A stretch of 37,243 nt of DNA from an uncultured Eubacteriales bacterium (GCA_949840345.1 CATKWX010000003.1:87370-124612); one strand, 5' to 3'. Numbered from the stretch's first letter, positions 1-11,633 are shown. Notes: a model not told the origin generated them from the sequence alone. Numbers and translations: made by a program.

Positions 1-2
1 GA

Positions 3-3000
3 CAATGGTCTAGTGTACTTGATAAATATTATTATACAAATAAAGAATTAGTAGATAGCATAGTTTTAACAGAAGCGGACAATTGGAGCCATACATTTAA
101 TGTAGATAAATATAATGATAATAGTGTGCAAATATATTACACAGTAGAAGAAGAAGCTGTAAATGAGGGTGATTTCAAGTTTTACACAGGAGCTGTAAGA
201 GAATACACTATAACAAACACATATAGTGTTCCATCAAATATACCATACAAAGTAGAGCACTATAAACAAAATGATACATTAGATGGATACGTTTTAGCAG
301 AAACTGAAAACTTAACAGGAACATTTGAAAAAACGGTAACAGCAGTAGCTAAAGATTATGATGGATACATATTAAATACAAATGTATCAGGAACAATACA
401 AAAAGGTGTAATAGTAGAAGATGGAAGCCTAGTATTAAAGCTATATTATGATAAACTAAAAACAGCAACATTTAATGTAAATATATCTAATTTAGATGCA
501 GAAAATAGCGAGCCAATAGCAAATACAAAATACGATATATGGGTACGATATAGTGATGGAACAAAAGCAACATATCCAGAACAAACAACTAACGAACAAG
601 GAAGTATATTAATACCAACTGTTTTAGGAAAAACTATTACACGAGTATACTTTAAACAAACCAAAATGGAGAATGGACACAAAATTGATTTAAATCAAAA
701 GTATGTTGAAATAAAAGTAGATGGATTAACTGCTGAGTTAAGCCTAACTGGCTCAAAATCAGAAGATATTATAGCAAATATAGAAGACAATACTTTATAT
801 ATAACACAAACAAATGAGCAAATGACATATTCAAATAAAATAAGAATAAATGCATTAGATAATGTGGATAAAGATATAAAAATTGGAGATGTGTCATTTG
901 AAATTGTAATGCCAGATGGAGCAATTAAAAACATAGCAACAAATGAAGATGGAATAGCTGAAATTGATAATTTAACAGCTCCAGGAACTGGAACATATTT
1001 ATATGAAATAAGACAATTAAACAAAGTAAATGGATATAATGAAAAAACAGATACGATATATGCAAATATAACGTTTAATAATGATGGAATAATAACAAAT
1101 GTAAGCATAATTCGTGGAGATGCAAAAGCTTCTGTAATAAAAGAAGCAAAGGATAAAGAAGAAATAACAATTGCAAATATTAATATAACAGAAATTAGAG
1201 AATCAAATGAAGTATTTAGTGATTATACTCTAAAAATAATAGAAAGTGATTTAGACACAAATAATTTAGTAAGTGGAGTAACATATAAAGTAATACAAGT
1301 TTCAAAAATTAATGGAATGTCTACAACATCAAGCTCAACCAAAACAACAAATGAAGCAGGAGAAGCTATATTTAATGTGGCAGATGCAAGTGAGATAACA
1401 TTTACAATTAAAAGAACAGGAGCACCAAGTGAATATAAATTAATAAAAGATGAAATACAAGTAAAAGTACGTAACAACAATGGCGAATATGAACTAATAG
1501 AAGAAGTACCAGGAGTAACAATAGATACTGATACTAATGAAATAATTGTAAATAGAAGCATATATAATTTAGACTCAAAACACAATATTGCAAGACAAAA
1601 AATAAACAATACAATATACATCACAAAAATAGATGAATATTATCGTCCATTACAAAATGTAGATATGCAACTTAGAGCCTATAAATGTAAAAATGGAGGA
1701 GAAATAGATAAAAATTCTCCGCTAGCTTCATGGGATTTAACAACAGATTCAAAAGGATTAGCTAAAATAAATAGTGCACAACTAATAGAGTCTTTGGGTT
1801 CAGAATTTCCTAAACAACTTATGGAAGAAGAAGGAAAACTAGAATTTTGGATAACAGAAATAAGTGTGCCAGTGGGTTATGAAAGACCTGAAACAGATAT
1901 AGGTTTTGAAGTACAATATGAATTTTCAGATAAAGGAAAACTAGAAATAATAACAATGAATGTGCTAGATGGTGCAAGTTATTATCATATAGCAGACCAA
2001 AGCTATGACCAATATGAAGAAGAAAAATACATTCAAGCAGACATAAAATTAAAAGTAATAAATCCACATTCAAAGGTAATACAAGGACCAGATGGAGAAG
2101 AAGAAGAAGTAAAATTCAATAAACTAAAAATAGAAAAAGTAGATAGTGAAGATAATACTTTAAAATTGGCAAATGCAACATTTAAAGTAACATTAACATA
2201 CCCTGAAACTACATTAGATACAGGAGAAACAAAAATATTTAAAACTACAACAGAAGTTAAAACTGGAAGATATGGGTTAGGAAGTATTTCAAATTTAAGC
2301 TTCCCAGAGGGAACAACAAAAGTAGAAATACAAGAATTATCGACACCTTCAGAATATATATTAGATTCTACGAAACTTACATTAAATGTAACAAATACTG
2401 CAGGAGTAATAACTGTTGATGGAGGAAATTCAAGCATTAACGAAAATGGAGAAATATTAGTACAAATAGAAAATACTAAAAAAGAAATAGCAAAACCATA
2501 TAATATAATAGTACAAAAAAGAGATAGTAATAATAAAGCCATAATTTATTCTATAACGGAATTTGATATAAAAGTAACTTCTGGTAATAATACAAAAACA
2601 TATAACAGAAGAACAAACAATGGAAAAGTGTCTTTAAATAATTTAAATGGAAAAGGAATTATATCAATAGAAATAATAGAGGCAGATCCACCAATAGGAT
2701 ATAAAATAAATGATAGTGTAAAAACAATAAATATAAACAAAGAAAAATTGTCAACACAAATAGAGCTAATTGAAGATTATGAAAATGTAAAAATAATTAA
2801 TAATACAATATATGTAGATATTTATGATGAACCAGACGAACAAGTACCGGTATTACAAATAAGAAAAGTAGATAGTAAAAACACATATATTGGATTAGAA
2901 AATGCTAAATTTACTGTAACTTTACCAGATGAAAATAATACAAGTAGAAGAGTTTCAACAACTCAAAATGGATATGCAAATATAATACTTGCAAATGGAA

Positions 3001-6000
3001 TTTCTGGAAGATACATAATAGAAGAAACAGAAGCGCCAAATGGATATTATACAACTAAAAAAATTGCATTAGATATTGTATTTGATGAAGCTAAAAATGT
3101 GATATCTTGTGATGTTGTATCAGGTTTAGGGGAAGAATATGCAGATAGTGTATTAGGAAAGAGCGTAAATAGCAAAAAGATAAACATAACAATAGCAGAT
3201 GAAAAGATAGAAATACCAGAAATTAAAACTTATGGAATACACATAGATAAAGTAAGTACAACAAACAATTATATAAAATTAAATAATGTTTACTTTGACA
3301 TAAATATACAAGAAGAAAAGGGTATAAATTACGCAGTAACAAAGAAAACAGAAGACTATAGAGGTATTTATATAACAGAACTTACAGGAAGTGGAAAGAT
3401 TAAATTATCACTACAAGAGGTATCTGCGCCTTCTGGATATACTCAAACTTCTGGAATACAAGAACTAGTATTTACAAGAGATGAGCAAACCCAAGAATTG
3501 GTATTAGATACAAATAGTTTAGTAAACATTGATGCAAGCGACATAACAATAGATAACACAAATCATATGGTACATATAAGAGTAAAAAATATACCAAATA
3601 ATGAAGAGGTAGTAGAGCCAGATCCAATACCACCAGTACCAACTGTAACACCAACACCGATAGATCCAACCCCTACTCCTACTCCAATAGACCCAACTCC
3701 AACAACAACGCCAACACCTACACCAGTACCACCAACAGATGATCCAACATGGCCAGAGTTAAAAGATCCAATACCAACACCAATAGATCCAACACCAATA
3801 GTACCAACACCAATAATACCAAGCCCAATAAAGCCGGTTCCAGAGCAAACTCAAAACTTTGCAGTAGCAATAGAAAAATCAAATACATATAATAGGAAGA
3901 TAAAGGTAGCGGGAGCTCAATATGTTGTATATGTGCTAAATGAAGAGACTAATGAGCAAATAAACAAAATTAAAACTACAAATACAAATGGAAAAATATA
4001 CATACCAGAGCTTACAGAATATGGAGATTTTACAATAACAATAGTAGAAATAAATGCACCAGCAGGATATGCAATAGACGAACATAGACATACAATAAAA
4101 ATACATAGAGATGAACAATCAAAATTAATAACAATAAGAGAAACAAATTTAGGAGAAAATGCTGAAGTAAAAATAGATAATATTAATAAAATTGTTAATG
4201 TAGCATTTAATGAAGCTCCAAGCTCAATAGGACTTGCAGTATTTAAAAGAGACAGTGAGGACGAAAATTTAGGAATAGAAAATATAGAGTTTAAAATATT
4301 AGATACTGAAACTGGTGCAGAATATAAATTAACAACAGGAGACGAAGGTATGGACTTTACAACCCTACCAGTAAAATCAGATGGAGTTCATACATTCAAA
4401 ATAACAGAGGTGACAAAACCAGAAGGATATATAAAAAATACTCCTTTTGTATTAAGTGTGCGTTATTTAGATGGACTAATTCAAAGTGCAGAAATAACAT
4501 CAGGACCAGTAAATTTAGCACATGTAGAAAAACAAACAACAGAGTATATAGAATTAAGCATATTAAATCAAAAGGAAACTACAAATGAAAAATTCAATTA
4601 TGATATTGAATTAATAAAAGGAGATGCATATTATCCAAGTATTATTTTCAAAGATGCATTAATTAAGATAAATGTAAACAATGAAGTTGGTGTAAAGGGA
4701 TTAACAAAAACGGCACTTACAAATGAAGAAGGAAAAATATCAATAAATGGTGTTTATGGATATGGACAAGTAGATATAAATATAACGGAGTTAATTCCTC
4801 CACCAGGAAGAAGATTTGACAAAAAAGTTAAAGCAGTTAGATTAATAATAGATTCTGAAACTGGAAAAATAAAATTAGATAAACAAACAAGTAATGTAGA
4901 TGTATTTATAGATAATGAAAATAGAAAAATAACAATAAGAGTAAGAAACTATCCAGATGGAACATTTATAGTAGGAGCAAATAAAGTAGATGCAGAAGAT
5001 AAAGATTTAATACTTACAGGAGCAGAATATAAGATACAAGAAGAGGGAAGCGACAAAACTTATTATGCTAAAGAATATACAAAAGGATTACTAACATTCT
5101 CTGAAATACCTATGCCAAACACAGCAACAAGCAAAACATTTACATACATAATAACAGAAACAAAAGCGCCAGTTGGATATGAAATAAATACTACTCCAAC
5201 GAAGTTAAAAATAGAGGTAACAAATAATAATGGAATAATTACAATAACAGATGCACAAATAGAAGGAGAAAATGGAGAAGTAATAAGTTATACAGATGAG
5301 TTTGTACATTTAAGATTAATGGATCATAAACTACAAGATTCAGATAAATACACAATCACCTTAACAAAAGTTGATGCTACCCTACAAGAGGAAGTTCTAA
5401 AAGATGCATTAATTGGAATAAAAGTAAAAGCTGAAAGTGGAGAAGAATACTATAAAAAAGTAAGAACAGACGAATTTGGAAAAATAAACTTAAGTGAAGT
5501 AATAGGAACAGGAAGAATAGAAGTAACAATAACAGAATTAGAAGCACCAACTAATTATATAAAGAGTGAAACTCCAAAAACAGTAGTATTTACAAGAAAT
5601 CCAGAAACAAAAGAAATTACGGTAGATGCAAGTACTGATGAAGAAATATCTATTGAAGAAAAAGATGGAAATATAGAAATAGTATTAAAAAATACACTAG
5701 ACTTAAATAAAGCACAATATGTAAAAGTAAGAAAAGTACAAAAAGATACAGAAATAGGATTATCAGGTGCTGTAATAATATTAGAAAACGAAAATGGTGA
5801 TGAATTACAAAGAAGAACAACAGATAAAGATGGATATGTAACATTTATTGCAGAGATAGGTAAAACATACAAATATAAAGAAGTAACACCACCTTTAGGA
5901 TATACATTAAACGAAACAGAATATAGCTTTAACGTACTAGAAGACGGAACAATAGAAGATGTTTTGGGAAATAGAGTAATTGAAAATGCAAAAGTAACAA

Positions 6001-9000
6001 TGAAGGAAAGCTTTACAATAACAAAGAAAAGAGCAGAAACTGAAATTGTTTTATCAGGAGCAGTAATAGGAATATTTGATACAGAAGGAAATGAAATAAT
6101 AAGAGAAACAACAGGAGAAGATGGAACAGTAACAATAAGCGGATTAGAAGTAGGAAGCTATTACTATAAAGAGATAACACCACCTATAGGATATATACTA
6201 AATGAAACAGAATATCACTTTACAGTAGAAAACGATGGAACTTTAACTTTTGCAGAAAATGCAAATAAAGTAATTCAAAATTCAAGAGTAACAATGAAAG
6301 AAAGCTTAACAATAACAAAGATGAAAACTGGAACAGAAATAAAGTTAAGCGGAGCAGTAATAGGAATATTTAATGCAGAGGGAAATGAAATTGTAAGAAA
6401 AACTACTAATGAAGAGGGAGTTGTAACTTTTGAGGGCTTAGAGCCAGGAGAGTACTATTATAAAGAAATAAGTGCTCCAATAGGTTATGTAATAAATGAA
6501 ACAGAATATCACTTTACAGTAACAAATGAAGGAGAAGTTGAATTAGCTGAAGGTTCTAATAAAATAATTTATAATGATATAGAAACAATAACAATTACAG
6601 TAGAAAAAGTATGGGTAGATACAGAAGAGCAAAACGCAAAAAGACCAACAAATATAGTAATAAAAGTAAAAAATGGAGATACAGTAGTAGCAAGCAAAAC
6701 AATATCAAATACAACTGAAAACATAACATTTGAGAACTTACCAAAATATGATACAGACCTAAATGAAATAAATTATACAGTAGAAGAAGCGGAAGAAAAT
6801 GTTGGAGACTTGAAATACTATGTAGCAAATGTAGTAAAAAATGCAGATGGAACATATACAATAACAAATACATTTACAGTACCAGAAGAAACAATAACAA
6901 TAATAGTACATAAGGTTTGGGTAGATACAGAAGCACAAAGAGCAAAGAGACCAGCAAATATAGTAATACAAATAAAAAATGGAGATACAGTAATAGCGAG
7001 CAAAACGGTATCAAATACAACTGAAAACATAACATTTGAGAACTTACCAAAATATGATGCAAATGGAAATGAAATAAATTACACGGTAGAAGAAGCAGAA
7101 GAAAATGTTGGAGACTTAAAGTATTATGCAGCTACTATAAGTGGGGACAAAACAAATGGATATACAATAACCAATACATTTACACTACCAGAAGATAAAT
7201 TAAGCATAACAGTACAAAAAGTATGGGTAGATACAGAAGCACAAAAGGCAAAGAGACCAGCAAACATAGTAATACAAATAAAAAATGGAGATACAGTAAT
7301 AGCAAGCAAAACGGTATCAAACACAACTGAAAACATAACCTTCGAAAACCTACCAAAATATGATGTAAATGGCAATGAAATAAACTACACAGTTGCAGAA
7401 ATAGAAGAAAATGTTGGAGACCTAAAATATTATGTAGCAGACATAGTAAAAAATGCAGATGGAACATATACAATAACAAATACATTCACAGTACCAGATG
7501 AAACAATAACAATGGTAGTACAAAAAGTTTGGGTAGACACAGAAGAGCAAAAAGCAAAAAGACCAGCAAACATAGTAATACAAGTAAAAAATGGAGATAC
7601 AGTAGTAGCAAGCCAAACAGTACCAAACGCAACAGAAACAATAACTTTCGAAAACCTACCAAAATATGATGTAAATGGCAATGAAATAAACTACACAGTA
7701 GAAGAATCAGAAGAAAATGATGGAGAGTTAAAGTATTATGTAGCAAGCATAGTAAAAAATGCAGATGGAACATATACAATAACAAATACCTTTAAAGTAC
7801 CAGATGAATTATTAAAAGTAACCATAAAGAAAATAGATGAAATTACAAAAGCTGGATTGCCAGGGGCAGTAATAGAATTAATATCAGAAGATGGAACTAT
7901 ACTAGAAGGAACAACACGTAGCGATGGATGCGTGACATTTGGAGGATTAGAAGTAGGAGAAATATACAAATATAAAGAAAAAACTCCGCCTACAGGATAT
8001 AGTCTAAATATAAATGAATATAGCTTTAGAATAAACGAATTAGGAGAAATAGAAGATATAACAGGAAATAGAATAATTGAAGATGAACTAGAAATGTGGA
8101 ACAGTAGGATAGATATAGCAGTACGCAAAGTTTGGGTAGATACTGAAGGTCAAAAAGTAAAAAGACCAGCAAACATAGTAATACAAGTAAAAAATGGAGA
8201 TACAGTAGTAGCAAGTAAAACAGTATCAAACACAACAGAAAACATAACATTTAAAGATTTACCAAAATATGACGAAAATAGAATAGAAATAAAATATATA
8301 GTAGATGAAGTAGAAGAAAATGATGAAGACTTGAAATACTATGTAGCAAATGTAGTAAAAAATGCAGATGGAACATATACAGTAACAAATACATTTACAG
8401 TACCAACTGAATTACTAAAAGTAACAATAAGAAAAATAGATGCTGTAACAAAACAAGGATTAAAAGGTGCAACAATTACTGTACAAGATGAAAATGGAAA
8501 TAAGGCAAGTGCAGCAACAGATGATAATGGATATGTAACATTTACAGGATTAGTTGTAGGAAAAACATATACATATAAAGAAACTGTGCCACCAATAGGA
8601 TATACCTTAAACACAAATGAATATAGCTTTAGAGTGAACGAAATTGGTGAAATAGAGGATGTTGCAGGAAACAGAGTAATAGAAAATAATAGGGTAACAA
8701 TGCTAGAAGGATTAACAATAACAAAAGTAAAAACAGGAACAACAATTAAGTTACCAGGAGCAGTAATTGGCGTATTTAAAGATGATTCAACTAAAATAGA
8801 AGAAAAAACAACAGGAGAAGACGGAACAGTAACATTTACTGGACTTGAAATAGGAAATTACTATTATCAAGAAATAACACCGCCTTCAGGATATATATTA
8901 GATGATACTCAGTATCACTTTACAGTAACAAACGAAGGAAAAATAGAATTAGCAGAAGGAAGTACAAAAATAATATACAATGCAAGGGCAACTATGATAG

Positions 9001-11618
9001 AAGAGCTTACGATAACAAAAATGCAAGTTGGAACAACAATTAAGTTACCAGGAGCAATAATTGGTATATTCAATAACGAAGGAAAAGAAATAGAAAGAAA
9101 AACAACCAATGCAGATGGAACAGTAACATTTAGAGGATTAGAATCAGGACAATATTATTATAAAGAAATACAAGCACCAGAGGGATATACATTAAATAAT
9201 ACAGAATATCACTTCGAAGTAACAGACAAGGGAATAATAGCAAATGAAGAAAACCAAGAAAGAATAATTTACAACGATGTAATACCAGAAGAAATTAGAG
9301 TAAATGTACCAATTTATAAAATGGATGCATTAACAAAGGTAGTATTGTCAGGAGTAAAGATAGGACTATATGATAGTACTGGAAATGCAATAGAAGAAAA
9401 AACAACAACAGAAGACGGAAAAGTAATATTTGCAAACTTAGTAGCAGGACAAACATACAAGTATAAAGAAATAGCAGCACCTTTAGGATATGTATTAAAC
9501 GATACAATGTATAGCTTTAAACTTGCAGAAGATGGAACAATAGAATACTTAGGAGATACAATAGAAATAGATGGAGTAAAATATGCAGTAATCTATAACG
9601 AACCATTAAAAGTAGATGTACCAATTTATAAAATGGATGCATTAACAAAGGTAGTATTGTCAGGAGCAAAAATAGGACTATATGATAATGAAGGGAATGC
9701 AATAACAGAAGGAATAACAGGAGAAGACGGAAAAGTAGTATTTACTGGATTATTAGTAGAAAAAACATATAAATATAAAGAAATAGAAGCACCTGAAGGA
9801 TACATATTAAATAATGCAATATACAGCTTTAAAGTAGCAAAAGATGGAACAATAGAATATCTAGGGGAAACAATAGAAATAGATGGAGTAAAATATGCAG
9901 TAATCTATAACGAACCATTAAAAGTAGATGTACCAATTTATAAAATGGATGCATTAACAAAGGTAGTATTGTCAGGAGCAAAAGTAGAACTATATGATAG
10001 TGAAGAAAATACAATAACAGAAGGAATAACAGGAGAAGACGGAAAAGTAGTATTTACTGGATTATTAGTAGGAAAAACATACAAATATAAAGAAATAGAA
10101 GCACCTGACGGATATACACTAAATAATACAATATATAGCTTTAAAGTAGCAAAAGATGGAACAATAGAATACCTAGGAGAAACAATAGAGATAAACGGAA
10201 TAAAATATGCAGTAATTTATAATGAGGAATTAAAGCTAGACGTACCAATATATAAAGCAGATATAACAACAAAAGAATTACTATCAGGAGCAAAAATAGG
10301 GTTATATGATGAGTCAGGAAATGTAATAGAAGAAAAGGTAACAGAGGAAGGAAAAGTTGTATTTACAGGACTAATACCAGGTAAGACATATAAGTATAAA
10401 GAAATAGAAGCACCAAAAGGATACTTATTAAATGATATAACATATAGCTTTAGAGTTGCGAAAAATGGAACGATAGAATATCTAGGAGAAACAATAGAAA
10501 TAGGCGGAATAAAATATATAGCAATTTATAACGAACCATTGAGAATAGATGTACCAATATATAAAGCAGATATAATAACAAAAGAATTACTATCAGGAGC
10601 AAAAATAGGACTATACGATAATGAAGGGAATTCAATAACAGAAGGAATAACAGAAGAAGATGGAAAAATAATATTCAGCAAATTAATGGTAGGAAAAACA
10701 TACAAATATAAAGAAATAGTATCACCTAAGGGATATTCTTTAAATAGTGAAATGTATAGCTTTGAAGTAGCAGAAGATGGAACAATAATATTCCACGGAG
10801 AAACAATAGAAATAGATGGAGTAAAATATGCAGTAATATATGATGAAGTATTAAAAGTAGATGTACCAATTTATAAAATGGATATATTAACAAAGGCATT
10901 TATATCAGGAGCAAAAATAGGACTATACGATGATGAAGGAAATGCAATAACAGAAGGAATAACAGGAGAAGATGGAAAGGTAGTATTTACTAAATTAATT
11001 ATAGGTAAACGATATAAATACAAAGAATTAGTACCACCTTCAGGATATATATTAAATGATACAATGTATAGTTTTGAAATAGCAAAAGATGGAACAATAA
11101 TGTTCTATGGAGATACAGTAGAAATTGGAGGAATAAAATATATAGTAATTTATAATGAGCCATTAAGAATTGATGTGCCAATTTATAAAAAAGATATACT
11201 AACAGAAGAATTGTTATCAGGAGCAGTTATAGGATTATATGATACATCTGGAAAATCAATAGAGATAAATGGAAAAGCAGTTAGGGTAACAACAGATGAA
11301 ACAGGAAAGGCAGTATTTAAAGGATTGAAGCCAGGAACAGTATATCAATATAAAGAAGAGGTAGCACCAGATGGATATGAAATAAACTTAACAATGTATG
11401 CATTTAGAATAAAAGAAGATGGAACTATTGTATACGATTCAGCAAAAGGAATAATATACGATACGATGATAGTTGCAATACCAGAAATACCAACGCCTCC
11501 AAATACAGATACAAAATTACCACAAACAGGTATAAATACAATAGTAACAGGAATATTAATGATGTTAACAGGTATGTCAGTATGTGGAACAATCTACTAC
11601 AAAAGGAAAATAATGTAA
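3..11618 (+). CDS. Giant LPXTG-anchored Cna-B/SpaA-repeat surface protein (5' end outside window)
   Basis: At least 3871 residues are visible. The frame is open from base 3, so the GTG at 126 is internal and the signal peptide lies upstream. The visible start is a Cna-B module ending in YTVEEE...YTITNTY, followed by a MucBP-like stretch (VEHYKQN...LDGY, nt 237-450). Many prealbumin-fold SpaA/Cna-B modules follow, each recognisable by E.(T/A)PP.GY and a closing IxN. Then come a Pro/Thr linker (about 3615-3848), more SpaA modules, four tandem 102-residue Cna-B repeats plus a fifth copy, and seven 104-residue SpaA repeats. The C-terminus is a complete sorting signal: LPQTG, a hydrophobic helix, then YYKRKIM. 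In this family such modules are often stiffened by Lys-Asn/Asp isopeptide bonds and sortase links the Thr to peptidoglycan. The likely role is a long adhesin or stalk; the ligand is unknown. No sortase gene is in the window. There is no in-frame CGG. Family and anchoring are secure, function is inferred. Confidence 0.95.
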   Translation, partial: QWSSVLDKYYYTNKELVDSIVLTEADNWSHTFNVDKYNDNSVQIYYTVEEEAVNEGDFKFYTGAVREYTITNTYSVPSNIPYKVEHYKQNDTLDGYVLAETENLTGTFEKTVTAVAKDYDGYILNTNVSGTIQKGVIVEDGSLVLKLYYDKLKTATFNVNISNLDAENSEPIANTKYDIWVRYSDGTKATYPEQTTNEQGSILIPTVLGKTITRVYFKQTKMENGHKIDLNQKYVEIKVDGLTAELSLTGSKSEDIIANIEDNTLYITQTNEQMTYSNKIRINALDNVDKDIKIGDVSFEIVMPDGAIKNIATNEDGIAEIDNLTAPGTGTYLYEIRQLNKVNGYNEKTDTIYANITFNNDGIITNVSIIRGDAKASVIKEAKDKEEITIANINITEIRESNEVFSDYTLKIIESDLDTNNLVSGVTYKVIQVSKINGMSTTSSSTKTTNEAGEAIFNVADASEITFTIKRTGAPSEYKLIKDEIQVKVRNNNGEYELIEEVPGVTIDTDTNEIIVNRSIYNLDSKHNIARQKINNTIYITKIDEYYRPLQNVDMQLRAYKCKNGGEIDKNSPLASWDLTTDSKGLAKINSAQLIESLGSEFPKQLMEEEGKLEFWITEISVPVGYERPETDIGFEVQYEFSDKGKLEIITMNVLDGASYYHIADQSYDQYEEEKYIQADIKLKVINPHSKVIQGPDGEEEEVKFNKLKIEKVDSEDNTLKLANATFKVTLTYPETTLDTGETKIFKTTTEVKTGRYGLGSISNLSFPEGTTKVEIQELSTPSEYILDSTKLTLNVTNTAGVITVDGGNSSINENGEILVQIENTKKEIAKPYNIIVQKRDSNNKAIIYSITEFDIKVTSGNNTKTYNRRTNNGKVSLNNLNGKGIISIEIIEADPPIGYKINDSVKTININKEKLSTQIELIEDYENVKIINNTIYVDIYDEPDEQVPVLQIRKVDSKNTYIGLENAKFTVTLPDENNTSRRVSTTQNGYANIILANGISGRYIIEETEAPNGYYTTKKIALDIVFDEAKNVISCDVVSGLGEEYADSVLGKSVNSKKINITIADEKIEIPEIKTYGIHIDKVSTTNNYIKLNNVYFDINIQEEKGINYAVTKKTEDYRGIYITELTGSGKIKLSLQEVSAPSGYTQTSGIQELVFTRDEQTQELVLDTNSLVNIDASDITIDNTNHMVHIRVKNIPNNEEVVEPDPIPPVPTVTPTPIDPTPTPTPIDPTPTTTPTPTPVPPTDDPTWPELKDPIPTPIDPTPIVPTPIIPSPIKPVPEQTQNFAVAIEKSNTYNRKIKVAGAQYVVYVLNEETNEQINKIKTTNTNGKIYIPELTEYGDFTITIVEINAPAGYAIDEHRHTIKIHRDEQSKLITIRETNLGENAEVKIDNINKIVNVAFNEAPSSIGLAVFKRDSEDENLGIENIEFKILDTETGAEYKLTTGDEGMDFTTLPVKSDGVHTFKITEVTKPEGYIKNTPFVLSVRYLDGLIQSAEITSGPVNLAHVEKQTTEYIELSILNQKETTNEKFNYDIELIKGDAYYPSIIFKDALIKINVNNEVGVKGLTKTALTNEEGKISINGVYGYGQVDINITELIPPPGRRFDKKVKAVRLIIDSETGKIKLDKQTSNVDVFIDNENRKITIRVRNYPDGTFIVGANKVDAEDKDLILTGAEYKIQEEGSDKTYYAKEYTKGLLTFSEIPMPNTATSKTFTYIITETKAPVGYEINTTPTKLKIEVTNNNGIITITDAQIEGENGEVISYTDEFVHLRLMDHKLQDSDKYTITLTKVDATLQEEVLKDALIGIKVKAESGEEYYKKVRTDEFGKINLSEVIGTGRIEVTITELEAPTNYIKSETPKTVVFTRNPETKEITVDASTDEEISIEEKDGNIEIVLKNTLDLNKAQYVKVRKVQKDTEIGLSGAVIILENENGDELQRRTTDKDGYVTFIAEIGKTYKYKEVTPPLGYTLNETEYSFNVLEDGTIEDVLGNRVIENAKVTMKESFTITKKRAETEIVLSGAVIGIFDTEGNEIIRETTGEDGTVTISGLEVGSYYYKEITPPIGYILNETEYHFTVENDGTLTFAENANKVIQNSRVTMKESLTITKMKTGTEIKLSGAVIGIFNAEGNEIVRKTTNEEGVVTFEGLEPGEYYYKEISAPIGYVINETEYHFTVTNEGEVELAEGSNKIIYNDIETITITVEKVWVDTEEQNAKRPTNIVIKVKNGDTVVASKTISNTTENITFENLPKYDTDLNEINYTVEEAEENVGDLKYYVANVVKNADGTYTITNTFTVPEETITIIVHKVWVDTEAQRAKRPANIVIQIKNGDTVIASKTVSNTTENITFENLPKYDANGNEINYTVEEAEENVGDLKYYAATISGDKTNGYTITNTFTLPEDKLSITVQKVWVDTEAQKAKRPANIVIQIKNGDTVIASKTVSNTTENITFENLPKYDVNGNEINYTVAEIEENVGDLKYYVADIVKNADGTYTITNTFTVPDETITMVVQKVWVDTEEQKAKRPANIVIQVKNGDTVVASQTVPNATETITFENLPKYDVNGNEINYTVEESEENDGELKYYVASIVKNADGTYTITNTFKVPDELLKVTIKKIDEITKAGLPGAVIELISEDGTILEGTTRSDGCVTFGGLEVGEIYKYKEKTPPTGYSLNINEYSFRINELGEIEDITGNRIIEDELEMWNSRIDIAVRKVWVDTEGQKVKRPANIVIQVKNGDTVVASKTVSNTTENITFKDLPKYDENRIEIKYIVDEVEENDEDLKYYVANVVKNADGTYTVTNTFTVPTELLKVTIRKIDAVTKQGLKGATITVQDENGNKASAATDDNGYVTFTGLVVGKTYTYKETVPPIGYTLNTNEYSFRVNEIGEIEDVAGNRVIENNRVTMLEGLTITKVKTGTTIKLPGAVIGVFKDDSTKIEEKTTGEDGTVTFTGLEIGNYYYQEITPPSGYILDDTQYHFTVTNEGKIELAEGSTKIIYNARATMIEELTITKMQVGTTIKLPGAIIGIFNNEGKEIERKTTNADGTVTFRGLESGQYYYKEIQAPEGYTLNNTEYHFEVTDKGIIANEENQERIIYNDVIPEEIRVNVPIYKMDALTKVVLSGVKIGLYDSTGNAIEEKTTTEDGKVIFANLVAGQTYKYKEIAAPLGYVLNDTMYSFKLAEDGTIEYLGDTIEIDGVKYAVIYNEPLKVDVPIYKMDALTKVVLSGAKIGLYDNEGNAITEGITGEDGKVVFTGLLVEKTYKYKEIEAPEGYILNNAIYSFKVAKDGTIEYLGETIEIDGVKYAVIYNEPLKVDVPIYKMDALTKVVLSGAKVELYDSEENTITEGITGEDGKVVFTGLLVGKTYKYKEIEAPDGYTLNNTIYSFKVAKDGTIEYLGETIEINGIKYAVIYNEELKLDVPIYKADITTKELLSGAKIGLYDESGNVIEEKVTEEGKVVFTGLIPGKTYKYKEIEAPKGYLLNDITYSFRVAKNGTIEYLGETIEIGGIKYIAIYNEPLRIDVPIYKADIITKELLSGAKIGLYDNEGNSITEGITEEDGKIIFSKLMVGKTYKYKEIVSPKGYSLNSEMYSFEVAEDGTIIFHGETIEIDGVKYAVIYDEVLKVDVPIYKMDILTKAFISGAKIGLYDDEGNAITEGITGEDGKVVFTKLIIGKRYKYKELVPPSGYILNDTMYSFEIAKDGTIMFYGDTVEIGGIKYIVIYNEPLRIDVPIYKKDILTEELLSGAVIGLYDTSGKSIEINGKAVRVTTDETGKAVFKGLKPGTVYQYKEEVAPDGYEINLTMYAFRIKEDGTIVYDSAKGIIYDTMIVAIPEIPTPPNTDTKLPQTGINTIVTGILMMLTGMSVCGTIYYKRKIM
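3615..3848 (+). other. Pro/Thr-rich linker within the giant surface protein
   Basis: The DNA is a run of cca/aca-rich codons giving P-T-P-x-P and PxDPTP repeats over about 78 residues. It separates the N-terminal SpaA modules from the central ones. Such linkers in wall proteins are usually extended spacers. The low-complexity DNA is likely to vary in length between strains. Confidence 0.85.
6600..7800 (+). repeat. Four tandem 306-bp Cna-B repeats
   Basis: The Trp codons of the V(W)VDTE motif fall at 6612, 6918, 7224 and 7530, an exact 306-bp period (102 residues). Each unit reads K-V-W-V-D-T-E ... RPANIVI ... ENLPKYD ... YTVEE ... YTITNTF. A fifth unit with Trp at 8133 is separated by an unrelated SpaA module. 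Long stretches are identical at the nucleotide level, so copy number can change by recombination. Confidence 0.93.
9306..11489 (+). repeat. Seven tandem ~312-bp SpaA-type repeats
   Basis: The unit start (VPIYK) occurs at 9306, 9618, 9930, 10242, 10551, 10863 and 11175. Spacing is 312 bp except for one 309-bp interval (one codon lost). Units share LSGAKIGLYD, YKYKEI.AP.GY and a closing YAVIYNE. Copies 1-3 are almost identical in DNA, which implies recent duplication or gene conversion. The last unit leads into the LPQTG signal. Confidence 0.93.
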
Positions 11619-11633
11619 CTGACAAAAACTGAC

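Noticed and set aside
5555..11181. Many minus-strand open frames rich in Leu, Tyr and Phe opposite the adhesin
   Set aside because: They are antisense shadows produced by the A-rich codons and tandem repeats of the adhesin gene.
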